Assembly: GCA_036508875.1 (NCBI GenBank)
Contig: DATCGP010000003.1
Location: forward strand, 1-53,420
DNA length: 53,420 nucleotides
Direction: 5' to 3'
From: PALSA-660 sp036508875
GTDB taxonomy: Bacteria; Actinomycetota; Coriobacteriia; Anaerosomatales; PALSA-660
Position 1 is the stretch's first letter. The number at the start of each line of letters is the position of its first letter. The notes under the pieces are model-generated. The model was not told where the DNA came from and searched no databases. It worked only from the letters and a program-made list of their open reading frames with translations. The position numbers and the translations under genes are program-made. Below are positions 14,784 to 25,335 of this stretch, piece by piece.

Positions 14784-16223
14784 CTACTCCAAGTAGTCCT
14801 TCAAACGGCTCGAGCGACTCGGATGACGCAACTTGCACAACGTCTTGCTCTCGATCTGACGAATCCGCTCACGGGTGACGCCGAACTCGCGTCCGACCTC
14901 TTCGAGCGTCCGAGGGTGCCCGTCCATGAGCCCGAACCTCAACTCGATCACCTTACGCTCACGCTCAGACAGTGAGTCGAGCACGCGGCGCAGGTGCTCC
15001 GCCAGCATCGTCTCGTTCGCGGCATCCGGAGGCGCGATCGCTTCCGAGTCCTCGATGAAGTCACCCAGCTGGCTGTCCTCTTCCTCGCCGATCGGAGTCT
15101 CGAGTGAGACCGGCTCCTGCGAGATCTTGAGGATCTCGCGAACGCGTTCCGCCGTCATCTCCATCTGGGCGCCGATCTCGTCTGGAGACGGCTCGCGGCC
15201 CAGTTCCTGGAGCAGGTTGCGCTGCACGCGGATGAGCTTGTTGATCGTCTCCACCATGTGCACCGGGATGCGGATAGTACGCGCCTGGTCGGCGATCGCG
15301 CGCGTGATCGCCTGGCGGATCCACCACGTGGCGTAGGTCGAGAACTTGTAGCCCTTGGTGTAGTCGAACTTCTCTACAGCACGTATCAGGCCGAGGTTGC
15401 CTTCCTGGATCAGATCGAGGAAGAGCATGCCGCGTCCCACATATCGTTTCGCGATGGAGACGACGAGGCGGAGGTTCGCTTCCACGAGGCCGCGCTTCGC
15501 CGCCAGTCCGTCGGCCTCGGTGCGGGTGAGGTTGCGGACGGTCGCGCGATCGAGCTTGATCTTCTTCTCCTCGGCGTCCTCGAGCTGGGCCGCGCACTCC
15601 AGGCCTGCCTCGATACGCTTCGCCAGGGAGACCTCCTGCGCAGCTGTGAGCAGCGGGACCTTGCCGATCTCCTTCAGGTACATCCGGACCGGGTCCGACG
15701 TCAGCGGCGCGAGGGTCGAGTGGTCGGCACGGCGACGGGTCTTCTTCTTGGCCCGGGTCTTCGGAACCGGGGCGGCCAGCACCTCTGCCACGTCCGCAGG
15801 GACCTCGTCGTGATGCGGCGACTCGCCCGAGAGGGCCGCCGAGACCTCGTCCGCCTCGATGATCATGTCCGCGTCGTCGGGGCTCACGTCGGCGGAGACG
15901 TCGGCGATCTCTATGCCGCTTCGTATGAACTGCGCGTACACGTTGTCGACCTGGCTCTCGGTCAGGTCGATGTCACCCAGGGCGCCGTCGATCTCGTCCT
16001 GAGTCAGGTTGCCCTTCGCCCTGCCGATCTTGATGAGCGTGATGACCTCGGGAAGGACCAGCTCGGGAGCGACCTTCGACGACGCCGGGGCCTTGGGCTC
16101 CTTGGCGGGCTTCTTCTCGACGGAGACCTTGTCCACCTTCACCGCAGCGGCCTTCGGCGCAGGCTTCTCGGCTTTGGCGCTCTTCGCGGGAGTCCGTTCC
16201 TCGGCGGGCTTGCTGCTCAACAT
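14784..16223 (-). CDS. rpoD: Primary RNA polymerase sigma factor RpoD/SigA
   Basis: 479 residues. A Lys/Ala/Pro-rich N-terminus (about 1-50) precedes an acidic region 1.1-like segment (LPEVITLIKIGRAKGNLTQ onward), then a basic linker and regions 1.2-4.2: TSDPVRMYLKEIG, DLIQEGNLGLIRAVEKF, FSTYATWWIRQAITRAIAD and TLEEVGREFGVTRERIRQIE. Region 1.1 marks it as the likely primary sigma. The start is uncertain among ATG 16223, TTG 16220 and TTG 16244; AAGGGAGAG lies immediately before 16223. It follows dnaG by 24 bp, the classical dnaG-rpoD arrangement. Confidence 0.93.
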   Translation of the reverse strand: MLSSKPAEERTPAKSAKAEKPAPKAAAVKVDKVSVEKKPAKEPKAPASSKVAPELVLPEVITLIKIGRAKGNLTQDEIDGALGDIDLTESQVDNVYAQFIRSGIEIADVSADVSPDDADMIIEADEVSAALSGESPHHDEVPADVAEVLAAPVPKTRAKKKTRRRADHSTLAPLTSDPVRMYLKEIGKVPLLTAAQEVSLAKRIEAGLECAAQLEDAEEKKIKLDRATVRNLTRTEADGLAAKRGLVEANLRLVVSIAKRYVGRGMLFLDLIQEGNLGLIRAVEKFDYTKGYKFSTYATWWIRQAITRAIADQARTIRIPVHMVETINKLIRVQRNLLQELGREPSPDEIGAQMEMTAERVREILKISQEPVSLETPIGEEEDSQLGDFIEDSEAIAPPDAANETMLAEHLRRVLDSLSERERKVIELRFGLMDGHPRTLEEVGREFGVTRERIRQIESKTLCKLRHPSRSSRLKDYLE

Positions 16224-16247
16224 CTCTCCCTTGTCACTCCGCAACGC

Positions 16248-18092
16248 TCATCGGCCGGTCTGCCTCGACGCCCTCAGCTGGGCGAGCCTCCGCTGCACAT
16301 CCGCGGCCTTTCGGAATAGTTCGTCGTCGCCTGCCCTATCCCCTGCACTTTGCTTCGAACGCATCTCGATCTGAAGCCGGGACAGCTCACGCTTCAGAGC
16401 GAACTCCATGAGGCGGTCGAGCACCTCCGAGAAACGCGCCTCGGCCGCGGCGGGCTCCAGTGCGTCCACGAGGTACGCCGACAGCCTCTGAGCGGCGTCA
16501 CCATCCCGGCGCGCGACGGCTTCGAACAACGCGGCTCCGGAGGCATCTCCGGCGTCCACGATCTCGCGCACGAGCATCTCCATCCCCGGGTCGGAGAAGG
16601 AGCCGTCGATATCAAGCAAATCGCGTACCTGCGCGCGCAGGTGCGGAGCGACCGCAAGCACGCGCGCCAGCTCGACTTCCGCCCCCGCTTGGCCGGGATC
16701 GGAGCTGCGAACGACGACGGCGCGCGGCGGAGCCGCATCCTCCCCTGCCTCCCGGGCGCTGCGACCATCGAACGCGGGCCTTGCGGCGCGCGCCGCTGCG
16801 TCGACGGTGGCGTAGTCGGTACGCAGACGGTCTGCGACATGAGCCGCATAGTCCTGCGCGAGCAAAGACCCGCGCACGCTCGCGAGCACGCCCGCAGCGT
16901 CCGCGAGCGCGCGGGACCGGCCCTCCGGCGTAGCGAGGTCGTGAGCGTCGATCCTGCGGTCGATCACGAAGCGCAGCAGCGGCTGGGCTCCGGCAACGAC
17001 CGCCTTCATATCCTCGGCGCCGTGAGCAGCGACGTAGTCCGCCGGGTCCATGCCGTCGGGGATCACAGACACGAGCAGATCCAGCCGCGCGCTGCCGGCC
17101 TCCGGAGTGGAGGTGGAGTCCAGGAACTCCGCGGCGCGGTCGGCGGCGCGCATGCCGGCCTCGTCGCCGTCGAACAGGTAGACGATCCGCTTGGCGAACC
17201 TTCCCAGCAGCTTGATGTGGCGCGCTGTGAGCGCGGTGCCGAGAGTGGCGACGGCGTTGGTGAACCCGGCCTCATGCATGGCGATGACGTCGGTGTAGCC
17301 TTCGACGACCAGCGCGGTGCCTGTGGACACGATGGCGCTCTTCGCGCGGTCGATCCCATACATGTTCGCCGACTTGTGGAAGATGGGCGTGTCGGACGAG
17401 TTCAGATACTTGGGTTGCCCCTCGCCGATCACCCGGCCACCGAACGCGATGACGCGTCCCTGCAGGTCGGCGATCGGGAACATCAGGCGGTTGAAGAACC
17501 GGTCCTTCATGTCGCCCCGGTCATCCGCGAGCGCCAGGTTCGCCTCGATGAGCTCGTCCCGCGCGAAACCTTCGGCCGCCAACGCCTTCGCCAACGCTCC
17601 GCGCGCACCCGAGGCGTAGCCGAGCCGCCACCGCTTCGCGACCTCGCTCCCGAACCCGCGGCCGGCAAGGTAGGCACGGGCCGCCTGCGCGCCCGCATCC
17701 TTGCCGGAACTGAGTGTCTTGTGGAAGACCTCGGCCGCAGCCTCGCTGGCCGCCACGAGCCGCTCCTTGCGTCCCTGGGGCATCGCAGGACCCGACTCTT
17801 CCACTATCTCCACGCCGGCGCGCTCCGCGAGCATCCGCACGACGTCGGGGAAGTCCATGTTCTGGGTCTTCATGACGAAACCGAACGCGTCGCCGCCGAG
17901 CGCGCAGCCGAAGCAGTGCCACAGCTGCGTGGCGGGATCCACCTTGAAGGACGCGGTCTTCTCCCCGTGGAACGGGCACAGCCCCCAGAACAAGCGGCCC
18001 TTCTGGCGGAGAGGGGTCGTCTCGTTGATGAGGGCGACGAGGTCGGTGGCGTCGCGCACACGCGCGACGTCCTCCTCGGATATCCGGCCCAT
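16248..18092 (-). CDS. dnaG: DNA primase
   Basis: 614 residues. The N-terminal CHC2 zinc finger is intact (CPFH...CFGC), followed by the DnaG catalytic core and Toprim domain (VVEGYTDVIAMHEAG; LFDGDEAG), then a helical DnaB-binding C-terminus. It makes the RNA primers for replication. ATG at 18092 has GGGGGTG 6 nt upstream. rpoD follows closely, so the two are probably cotranscribed. Confidence 0.96.
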   Translation of the reverse strand: MGRISEEDVARVRDATDLVALINETTPLRQKGRLFWGLCPFHGEKTASFKVDPATQLWHCFGCALGGDAFGFVMKTQNMDFPDVVRMLAERAGVEIVEESGPAMPQGRKERLVAASEAAAEVFHKTLSSGKDAGAQAARAYLAGRGFGSEVAKRWRLGYASGARGALAKALAAEGFARDELIEANLALADDRGDMKDRFFNRLMFPIADLQGRVIAFGGRVIGEGQPKYLNSSDTPIFHKSANMYGIDRAKSAIVSTGTALVVEGYTDVIAMHEAGFTNAVATLGTALTARHIKLLGRFAKRIVYLFDGDEAGMRAADRAAEFLDSTSTPEAGSARLDLLVSVIPDGMDPADYVAAHGAEDMKAVVAGAQPLLRFVIDRRIDAHDLATPEGRSRALADAAGVLASVRGSLLAQDYAAHVADRLRTDYATVDAAARAARPAFDGRSAREAGEDAAPPRAVVVRSSDPGQAGAEVELARVLAVAPHLRAQVRDLLDIDGSFSDPGMEMLVREIVDAGDASGAALFEAVARRDGDAAQRLSAYLVDALEPAAAEARFSEVLDRLMEFALKRELSRLQIEMRSKQSAGDRAGDDELFRKAADVQRRLAQLRASRQTGR

Positions 18093-18128
18093 TCGACACC
18101 CCCTCGCCTGCGTCGTTCCAAGCGGCGA

Positions 18129-18160
18129 CGCTCCCGGGAGCTGTGATGCCCCCGGGAGCG
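18129..18160 (-). terminator. Hairpin between hppA and dnaG
   Basis: Perfect 10-bp stem CGCTCCCGGG/CCCGGGAGCG with a 12-nt loop, about 50 nt past the hppA stop. No T-run follows. Confidence 0.55.
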
Positions 18161-18211
18161 TGCGCACGCTACGGATCCATCATGCCCGCGCCAGTGCGCG
18201 GGAAACGCGGG

Positions 18212-20335
<2,124 letters not shown>

Positions 20336-20520
20336 TGGCCCACTCCCTTGTTCTGCATCCAGACCCCTGTGCTGCACACGCCCCTGCGGACGCGCGAACG
20401 CCCGCGCCGCACCATCGCGGTATTCGACAGGTTAGCCCATCCTCCTGCGACCCGCTACGCCCGATTCGGGCATGTCTACGCGGAGCGGGGCGGTGTTCGG
20501 TGAGCGGTGACGCGCTGCGC

Positions 20521-21555
20521 CTACAACCGCCAAGACGACGGCACGAAGAAGTCCTCGTAGGCGCCGACCGCGAAGCGGTCGGTCATGCCGGCGACGTAGT
20601 CGGTGACGCGCTGGACGAGCTCCTCGGATGACTGCGGGGCGAACTCCTGCGGCAAGAGGTCCGAATGCTCCAGGTAGTGCATGAACAACGCCTTCACGAC
20701 CCCGAACGACTTCGGCTCCTCCTCCTTCGCGCGCGGAGAGAGGTACACCTTCTCGAACAGGAACTGCCGCAGCTCCATCATGGCGTCCCACACAGCGGGG
20801 CTCATGCCGATGGTGTCCGCGTCGTCCGAGGTCGCAATCGTGTCACGCACCATCGTGCGGATGCGCGCGCCGTGGCTGGCGCCGAGCACCGCCACAGGAA
20901 CCGGCGGCAGGTCCGTCTCGTCAAGGACTCCGCCCCGGATCGCGTCGTCGATGTCGTGGTTCACGTAGGCGATGCGGTCCGCGAGGCGGACGATCCCGCC
21001 CTCGAGAGTGACCGGCTCTGTGTCCCCGGTGTGGTGCGCAACGCCGTCGCGGACCTCCCACGTCAGGTTCAGGCCCTTGCCTTCGTACTCGAGCTTCTCT
21101 ATGACGCGCACCGACTGGATGTTGTGGTGGTAGGCATCGGGCACCCCGGGATACGAGTGCCGGATCTCGGCGTAGCACTCGGTGAGCGCATCCTCGCCGA
21201 CGTGCCCGAACGGCGTGTGGCCCAGGTCGTGTCCGAGCGCGATCGCCTCGGTAAGGTCCTCGTTCAGCCGCAGGGACCGCGCCACGCTCCTCGCGATCTG
21301 CGACACCTCGAGCGTATGGGTAAGGCGGGTGCGGTAGTGGTCGCCCTCGGGCGACAGGAAGACCTGCGTCTTGTGCATGAGGCGGCGGAACGCCTTGGAG
21401 TGGATGATCCGGTCGCGGTCGCGCTGGTACTCCGTGCGGTACAGGTCGGGCTCGACGGGGCGCACGCGGCCTCGCGTCGTGTCGGAGAACGAAGCGCGGA
21501 GCGAGAGCGTCGCGTGCTCAGCGGCCTCGATGTCCATGCGAGTCAACGCGCTCAT
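20521..21555 (-). CDS. dgt: dGTP triphosphohydrolase-like HD protein
   Basis: 344 residues. HD-domain metal ligands are visible in RLTHTLEVSQIAR, GHDLGHTPFGH and the later Asp in LADRIAYVNHDIDDA. The N-terminal RTEYQRDRDRIIHSKAFRRL is typical of Dgt-type enzymes, which cleave dNTPs to nucleoside and tripolyphosphate. Length suits the shorter dGTPase-like clade. ATG at 21555 has GGGGAG 5 nt upstream. In many Gram-positives a dgt-like gene precedes dnaG; here hppA lies between them. Confidence 0.92.
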   Translation of the reverse strand: MSALTRMDIEAAEHATLSLRASFSDTTRGRVRPVEPDLYRTEYQRDRDRIIHSKAFRRLMHKTQVFLSPEGDHYRTRLTHTLEVSQIARSVARSLRLNEDLTEAIALGHDLGHTPFGHVGEDALTECYAEIRHSYPGVPDAYHHNIQSVRVIEKLEYEGKGLNLTWEVRDGVAHHTGDTEPVTLEGGIVRLADRIAYVNHDIDDAIRGGVLDETDLPPVPVAVLGASHGARIRTMVRDTIATSDDADTIGMSPAVWDAMMELRQFLFEKVYLSPRAKEEEPKSFGVVKALFMHYLEHSDLLPQEFAPQSSEELVQRVTDYVAGMTDRFAVGAYEDFFVPSSWRL

Positions 21556-21653
21556 GTGTCTCCCCTTCCCGGCATCGCCACGATACCGGCCATCCACGTA
21601 CGTAGCGTACGCCACAGCTCCGACACCCCGCGGTCATGCCTCCACCCAGACAC

Positions 21654-21691
21654 CACGCGCCCGCTCGCGCCTATGCGCGAGCGGGCGCGTG
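21654..21691 (-). terminator. Perfect 17-bp hairpin after ppdK
   Basis: CACGCGCCCGCTCGCGC, loop CTAT, then the exact reverse complement, beginning 10 nt past the ppdK stop. Very stable, though not followed by a T-run. Confidence 0.75.
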
Positions 21692-21701
21692 GGCGCTGTG
21701 G

Positions 21702-24437
21702 CTAGCGGTTGTCCGAACCCGCGATCTTCTCCGCAAGGGCGGCCTGCGCGGCCGCGAGGCGCGCGAGCGGCACACGGTAGGGCGAGCACGACACGTAGGA
21801 CAGCCCGATCGCGTGGAAGATCTTCACGCTGTCCGGGTCCCCTCCGTGCTCCCCGCACACGCCGAGATGGATCTTCGGGTTGGTCTCGCGTCCCAGCTCG
21901 CACGCCATCTTGACCAGCTTGGCGACGCCCGAGTCGATCGTCTCGAACGGATTGCGCGGCAGGATCTTTCGCTCCAAGTAGCGCGGAAGGAACATCGCCT
22001 CGATGTCGTCGCGGGAGAAGCCGAACGTGGTCTGGGTCAGGTCGTTCGTGCCGAAGCTGAAGAAGTCGGCGACCTTCGCGATCTCGTCGGCCGTCAGCGC
22101 GGCGCGCGGCAGCTCGATCATCGTCCCGATCGGGATCTCGAAGACGCAGCCCTGCTCGGACTGGACTTCCGCGACGATCTTCTCCGACTCTGCACGCAGC
22201 GTCTCGAGCTCGGCGACGACTGAGACCAGCGGGATCATGATCTCCGCGCGGGGGTCACGGCCGGCCTTCTTCAGCTGGCACGCGGCGAGCGTGATCGCCC
22301 GCACCTGCATCCCGTAGATCTCCGGGAACATGATGCCGAGACGGCATCCGCGAAGGCCGAGCATCGGGTTCTGCTCGTGCATCGAGTCCACGAGCGCCAG
22401 CAGCTTCTTCTTCGAGGCCAGCAGCGCAGGGTCCGCACCGGTGCACTCGAGCTTGGCCACCTCGACCGCGAGGTCGCGTGGCGAGTCGAGGAACTCATGC
22501 AGCGGCGGGTCCAGGAGCCGCACCGTGACCGGGAGCCCGTCCATCGCGGCGAATATCCCGAGGAAGTCCTCCGTCTGGACCTTGAGCAGCTGGGCGAGCG
22601 GCGCGAGCCGGCCGGCCTCGTCCTCGGCGATGATCATGTCCTGGACGATCTGCTTCCGGTCGCCGAGGAACATGTGCTCCGTGCGCGCGAGCCCGATCCC
22701 TTCCGCGCCGAACTTGCGGCCGAGTTCGGCGTCGTCCGGCGTGTCCGCGTTGGCGCGCACGCCGAGCCGGCGGTACTCGTCCGCCCAGCCGAGCACGGTG
22801 TCGAAGTCGCCGGTGACCTTCGGCTCGACCAGCTGCACCGCTCCCAGCACGACGATGCCGGTGGTGCCGTCGATCGAGATCATGTCGCCTTCATGCAGCT
22901 CGACGTCGCTCCCTGCGACGCGCGCGACCTTGCTCGCAGCGTCGATCTTGAGCTTCTCGGCGCCGCAGACGCACGGCTTGCCCATGCCGCGGGCGACGAC
23001 GGCCGCGTGGCTGGTCTTGCCGCCGTGGCTGGTCAGGATACCCTGGGCGGCGACCATGCCGCGCAGGTCGTCCGGGGTCGTCTCCCACCGGACCAGGATG
23101 ACCTTGCGCCCCGCTGCCTTTGCGTCCACCGCGTCGGCGGACGAGAACACGACCTCGCCCACCGCCGCACCCGGCGAAGCGTTGAGGCCCTTGGCGATGA
23201 CGTCGTAGTCCGCCGTCGGGTCGAACTGCGGGTGGAGCAACTGGTCGAGTTGCGCGGGGTCGATGCGCAGGACGGCCTCCTCCTTGGTGATGAGGCCCTC
23301 CCCGACCATGTCGATCGCGACCCTCAGGGCGGCGCGCGCCGTGCGCTTGCCGACGCGGGTCTGCAGCATCCACAGCTTGCCCTGTTCGATCGTGAACTCG
23401 ATGTCGCACATGTCGCGATAGTGCTGCTCGAGCGTCTCGAAGATCTGCCACAGCTCCGCACCCGCCTCGGGGAAGACCGCCGGGAGGTCGTGGAGCGGGC
23501 TCGTGTTGCGGATGCCCGCGACGACGTCCTCGCCCTGGGCGTTGGACAGGAAGTCGCCGTAGTACTCCTTCGTGCCGTCGGCCGGGTTGCGCGTGAAGGC
23601 CACACCGGTCGCCGAGGTCTCGCCCTTGTTGCCGAAGACCATCGACTGAACGTTGACCGCGGTACCCAGGTCGTCCGGGATCCTCTCCATCTTGCGGTAG
23701 ACGACCGCGCGGTCGTTCATCCAGGAGCGGAAGACGGCCTCGATCGCCAGGCGGAGCTGGGTCGACGAGTCCTGTGGGAACGCGACGCGGCCGTCGGCGC
23801 CCACGAGCTCGGGGAACGCGTCAGCCTCCACATGCTCGGCGACGATGTCCTTGAAGGTGGCGACCAGCTGCTCGAGGTCATCGGCGGACAAGTCGGTATC
23901 GCTCTGCGCGCCCCGCGCGTTCTTCATCGAGGTGATCGCGTTCTCGAACTCGAGCCCCTCCACGTCCAGGACGACCTTCGAGAACATCTGGATGAACCTG
24001 CGGTAGCTGTCCCACGCGAAGCGGACGTTGCCGGTCTGCGCGATCAGGCCCTGGATCGACACGTCGTTCAGTCCCAGGTTCAGGACAGTGTCCATCATGC
24101 CCGGCATCGAGAAGGGCGAGCCCGACCTCACGGAGACGAGCAGGGGGTCGGACGCGTCGCCGAGACGCTTGCCCATCTTGGTCTCGAGCTCCGCGACGTA
24201 GACCGCGATGTCCTCGGGCAGTCCCGCAGGGAGCGCCGGCGGCGTGGAGTTGTAGTACTCCATGCACGCTTGGCAGCTGATGGTGAAGCCGGGGGGCACC
24301 GGCAGTCCCATGTTCGCCATCTCGGCGAGGTTCGCACCCTTGCCGCCGAGGATCATCTTCATCCCACGGTTGCCCTCAGTGCGGTTGACGCCATTGACGT
24401 CCCTACCGAACGCGTAGACACGCTTTTCGCTCGACAA
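21702..24437 (-). CDS. ppdK: Pyruvate, phosphate dikinase
   Basis: 911 residues, the usual length. Order: N-terminal ATP-grasp domain (KMILGGKGANLAEMANMG), central phosphohistidine domain with the phosphorylated His in GGKTSHAAVVARGMGKPC, and a C-terminal PEP/pyruvate TIM barrel ending with the VCGEHGGDP motif. It interconverts ATP + Pi + pyruvate and AMP + PPi + PEP. TTG at 24437 is the start; AAGGGAGAG lies about 6 nt upstream and no nearer ATG fits the family N-terminus. The adjacent 24514-25335 gene encodes its likely bifunctional regulator. Confidence 0.97.
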   Translation of the reverse strand: MSSEKRVYAFGRDVNGVNRTEGNRGMKMILGGKGANLAEMANMGLPVPPGFTISCQACMEYYNSTPPALPAGLPEDIAVYVAELETKMGKRLGDASDPLLVSVRSGSPFSMPGMMDTVLNLGLNDVSIQGLIAQTGNVRFAWDSYRRFIQMFSKVVLDVEGLEFENAITSMKNARGAQSDTDLSADDLEQLVATFKDIVAEHVEADAFPELVGADGRVAFPQDSSTQLRLAIEAVFRSWMNDRAVVYRKMERIPDDLGTAVNVQSMVFGNKGETSATGVAFTRNPADGTKEYYGDFLSNAQGEDVVAGIRNTSPLHDLPAVFPEAGAELWQIFETLEQHYRDMCDIEFTIEQGKLWMLQTRVGKRTARAALRVAIDMVGEGLITKEEAVLRIDPAQLDQLLHPQFDPTADYDVIAKGLNASPGAAVGEVVFSSADAVDAKAAGRKVILVRWETTPDDLRGMVAAQGILTSHGGKTSHAAVVARGMGKPCVCGAEKLKIDAASKVARVAGSDVELHEGDMISIDGTTGIVVLGAVQLVEPKVTGDFDTVLGWADEYRRLGVRANADTPDDAELGRKFGAEGIGLARTEHMFLGDRKQIVQDMIIAEDEAGRLAPLAQLLKVQTEDFLGIFAAMDGLPVTVRLLDPPLHEFLDSPRDLAVEVAKLECTGADPALLASKKKLLALVDSMHEQNPMLGLRGCRLGIMFPEIYGMQVRAITLAACQLKKAGRDPRAEIMIPLVSVVAELETLRAESEKIVAEVQSEQGCVFEIPIGTMIELPRAALTADEIAKVADFFSFGTNDLTQTTFGFSRDDIEAMFLPRYLERKILPRNPFETIDSGVAKLVKMACELGRETNPKIHLGVCGEHGGDPDSVKIFHAIGLSYVSCSPYRVPLARLAAAQAALAEKIAGSDNR

Positions 24438-24513
24438 GTCTCTCTCCCTTGGCTCATCGGGACCCGGTGGGGTGCATGATACCGCGAAGCTTCGCAGACG
24501 CCAGACGGCGCCG

Positions 24514-25335
24514 TCAGTCCGAAGTGGTGACCGCCCCGTCGAGGTACCTCAGGATCTCCTGCGCGGTCTCTTCCACAGCGCGGTTGTCGGTGCGTATGAC
24601 GATGCACCCAATCCGGCGCATGAGAGCGCGGGCCTCTTCCAGCTCGAGCTCGACCGCCTCCCGGTCCGCGTACCTCGGCACGAACGCCCCGATCTCGCGC
24701 ATGCGCTCGCGACGGATCTCGACCAGCACCGCCGGGTCGGCGATCAGTCCGAAGACCTTGCGCGGATCCACCTGGAAGAGCTGCTCGGGCGGCTCGACGC
24801 CGGGGGCGAACGGGACGTTGGAGACGAGATAGCCCTTGAACGCGAGGTACATCGACAGCGGTGTCTTGCTGGTGCGCGACACCCCTATCAGGACGATGTC
24901 GGCGAGCGCCAAGTCCTCAGGGTTCCGGCCGTCGTCGTGTGCGACGGCGAACTCGGTCGCGCCTATCCGTTCGAAGTACTCCTCGTCGGTCCGGTGCATT
25001 GCGCCGGCTTCACCCGTGGGGCGGTGGCCGGTCGCCTCCGAGAGCAGCGCGACCGAAGGGCCGAGGAGGTCGACGCCATGCACGCCTTCCGCGACCATGC
25101 TCTCCATCTCGGCGCGCAACGAACGGTCCACGAGCGTGTAGAAGAAGATGCAGTCGGCTCCGCAGTGCTCGTCCACCATCTGCCGCAACTGCGCTGGGGT
25201 CTTGACGCGTGGCAACCTCTCGATGTGGAACGAGTCGGGATCGAACTGGGAGATGACCGCGCGCGCGACCATCTCGCCCGTCTCTCCAAGAGAGTCCGAC
25301 AGGACGTGGACCGAGATCGGGTCCGGGGTGTTCAC
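24514..25335 (-). CDS. PPDK regulatory protein (bifunctional kinase/phosphorylase, DUF299)
   Basis: 273 residues. It begins with the family pattern VHVLSDSLGETGEMVARA and carries a P-loop-like GVSRTSKTPLSMYLA (about 150-165). Family members phosphorylate PPDK (or PEP synthase) with ADP and reverse this with Pi; adjacency to ppdK makes PPDK the expected partner. GTG at 25335 overlaps the glyS stop (GTGA), so it is translated with glyS. The gene order glyQ-glyS-regulator-dnaG-rpoD is also seen in Bacillus, where the regulator is yqfL. Confidence 0.93.
   Translation of the reverse strand: MNTPDPISVHVLSDSLGETGEMVARAVISQFDPDSFHIERLPRVKTPAQLRQMVDEHCGADCIFFYTLVDRSLRAEMESMVAEGVHGVDLLGPSVALLSEATGHRPTGEAGAMHRTDEEYFERIGATEFAVAHDDGRNPEDLALADIVLIGVSRTSKTPLSMYLAFKGYLVSNVPFAPGVEPPEQLFQVDPRKVFGLIADPAVLVEIRRERMREIGAFVPRYADREAVELELEEARALMRRIGCIVIRTDNRAVEETAQEILRYLDGAVTTSD

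Noticed and set aside
24481..24515. Palindromes GCGAAGCTTCGC and GACGGCGCCGTC between ppdK and its regulator
   Set aside because: Short, without T-run or known operator consensus; could be operator-like but not supportable.
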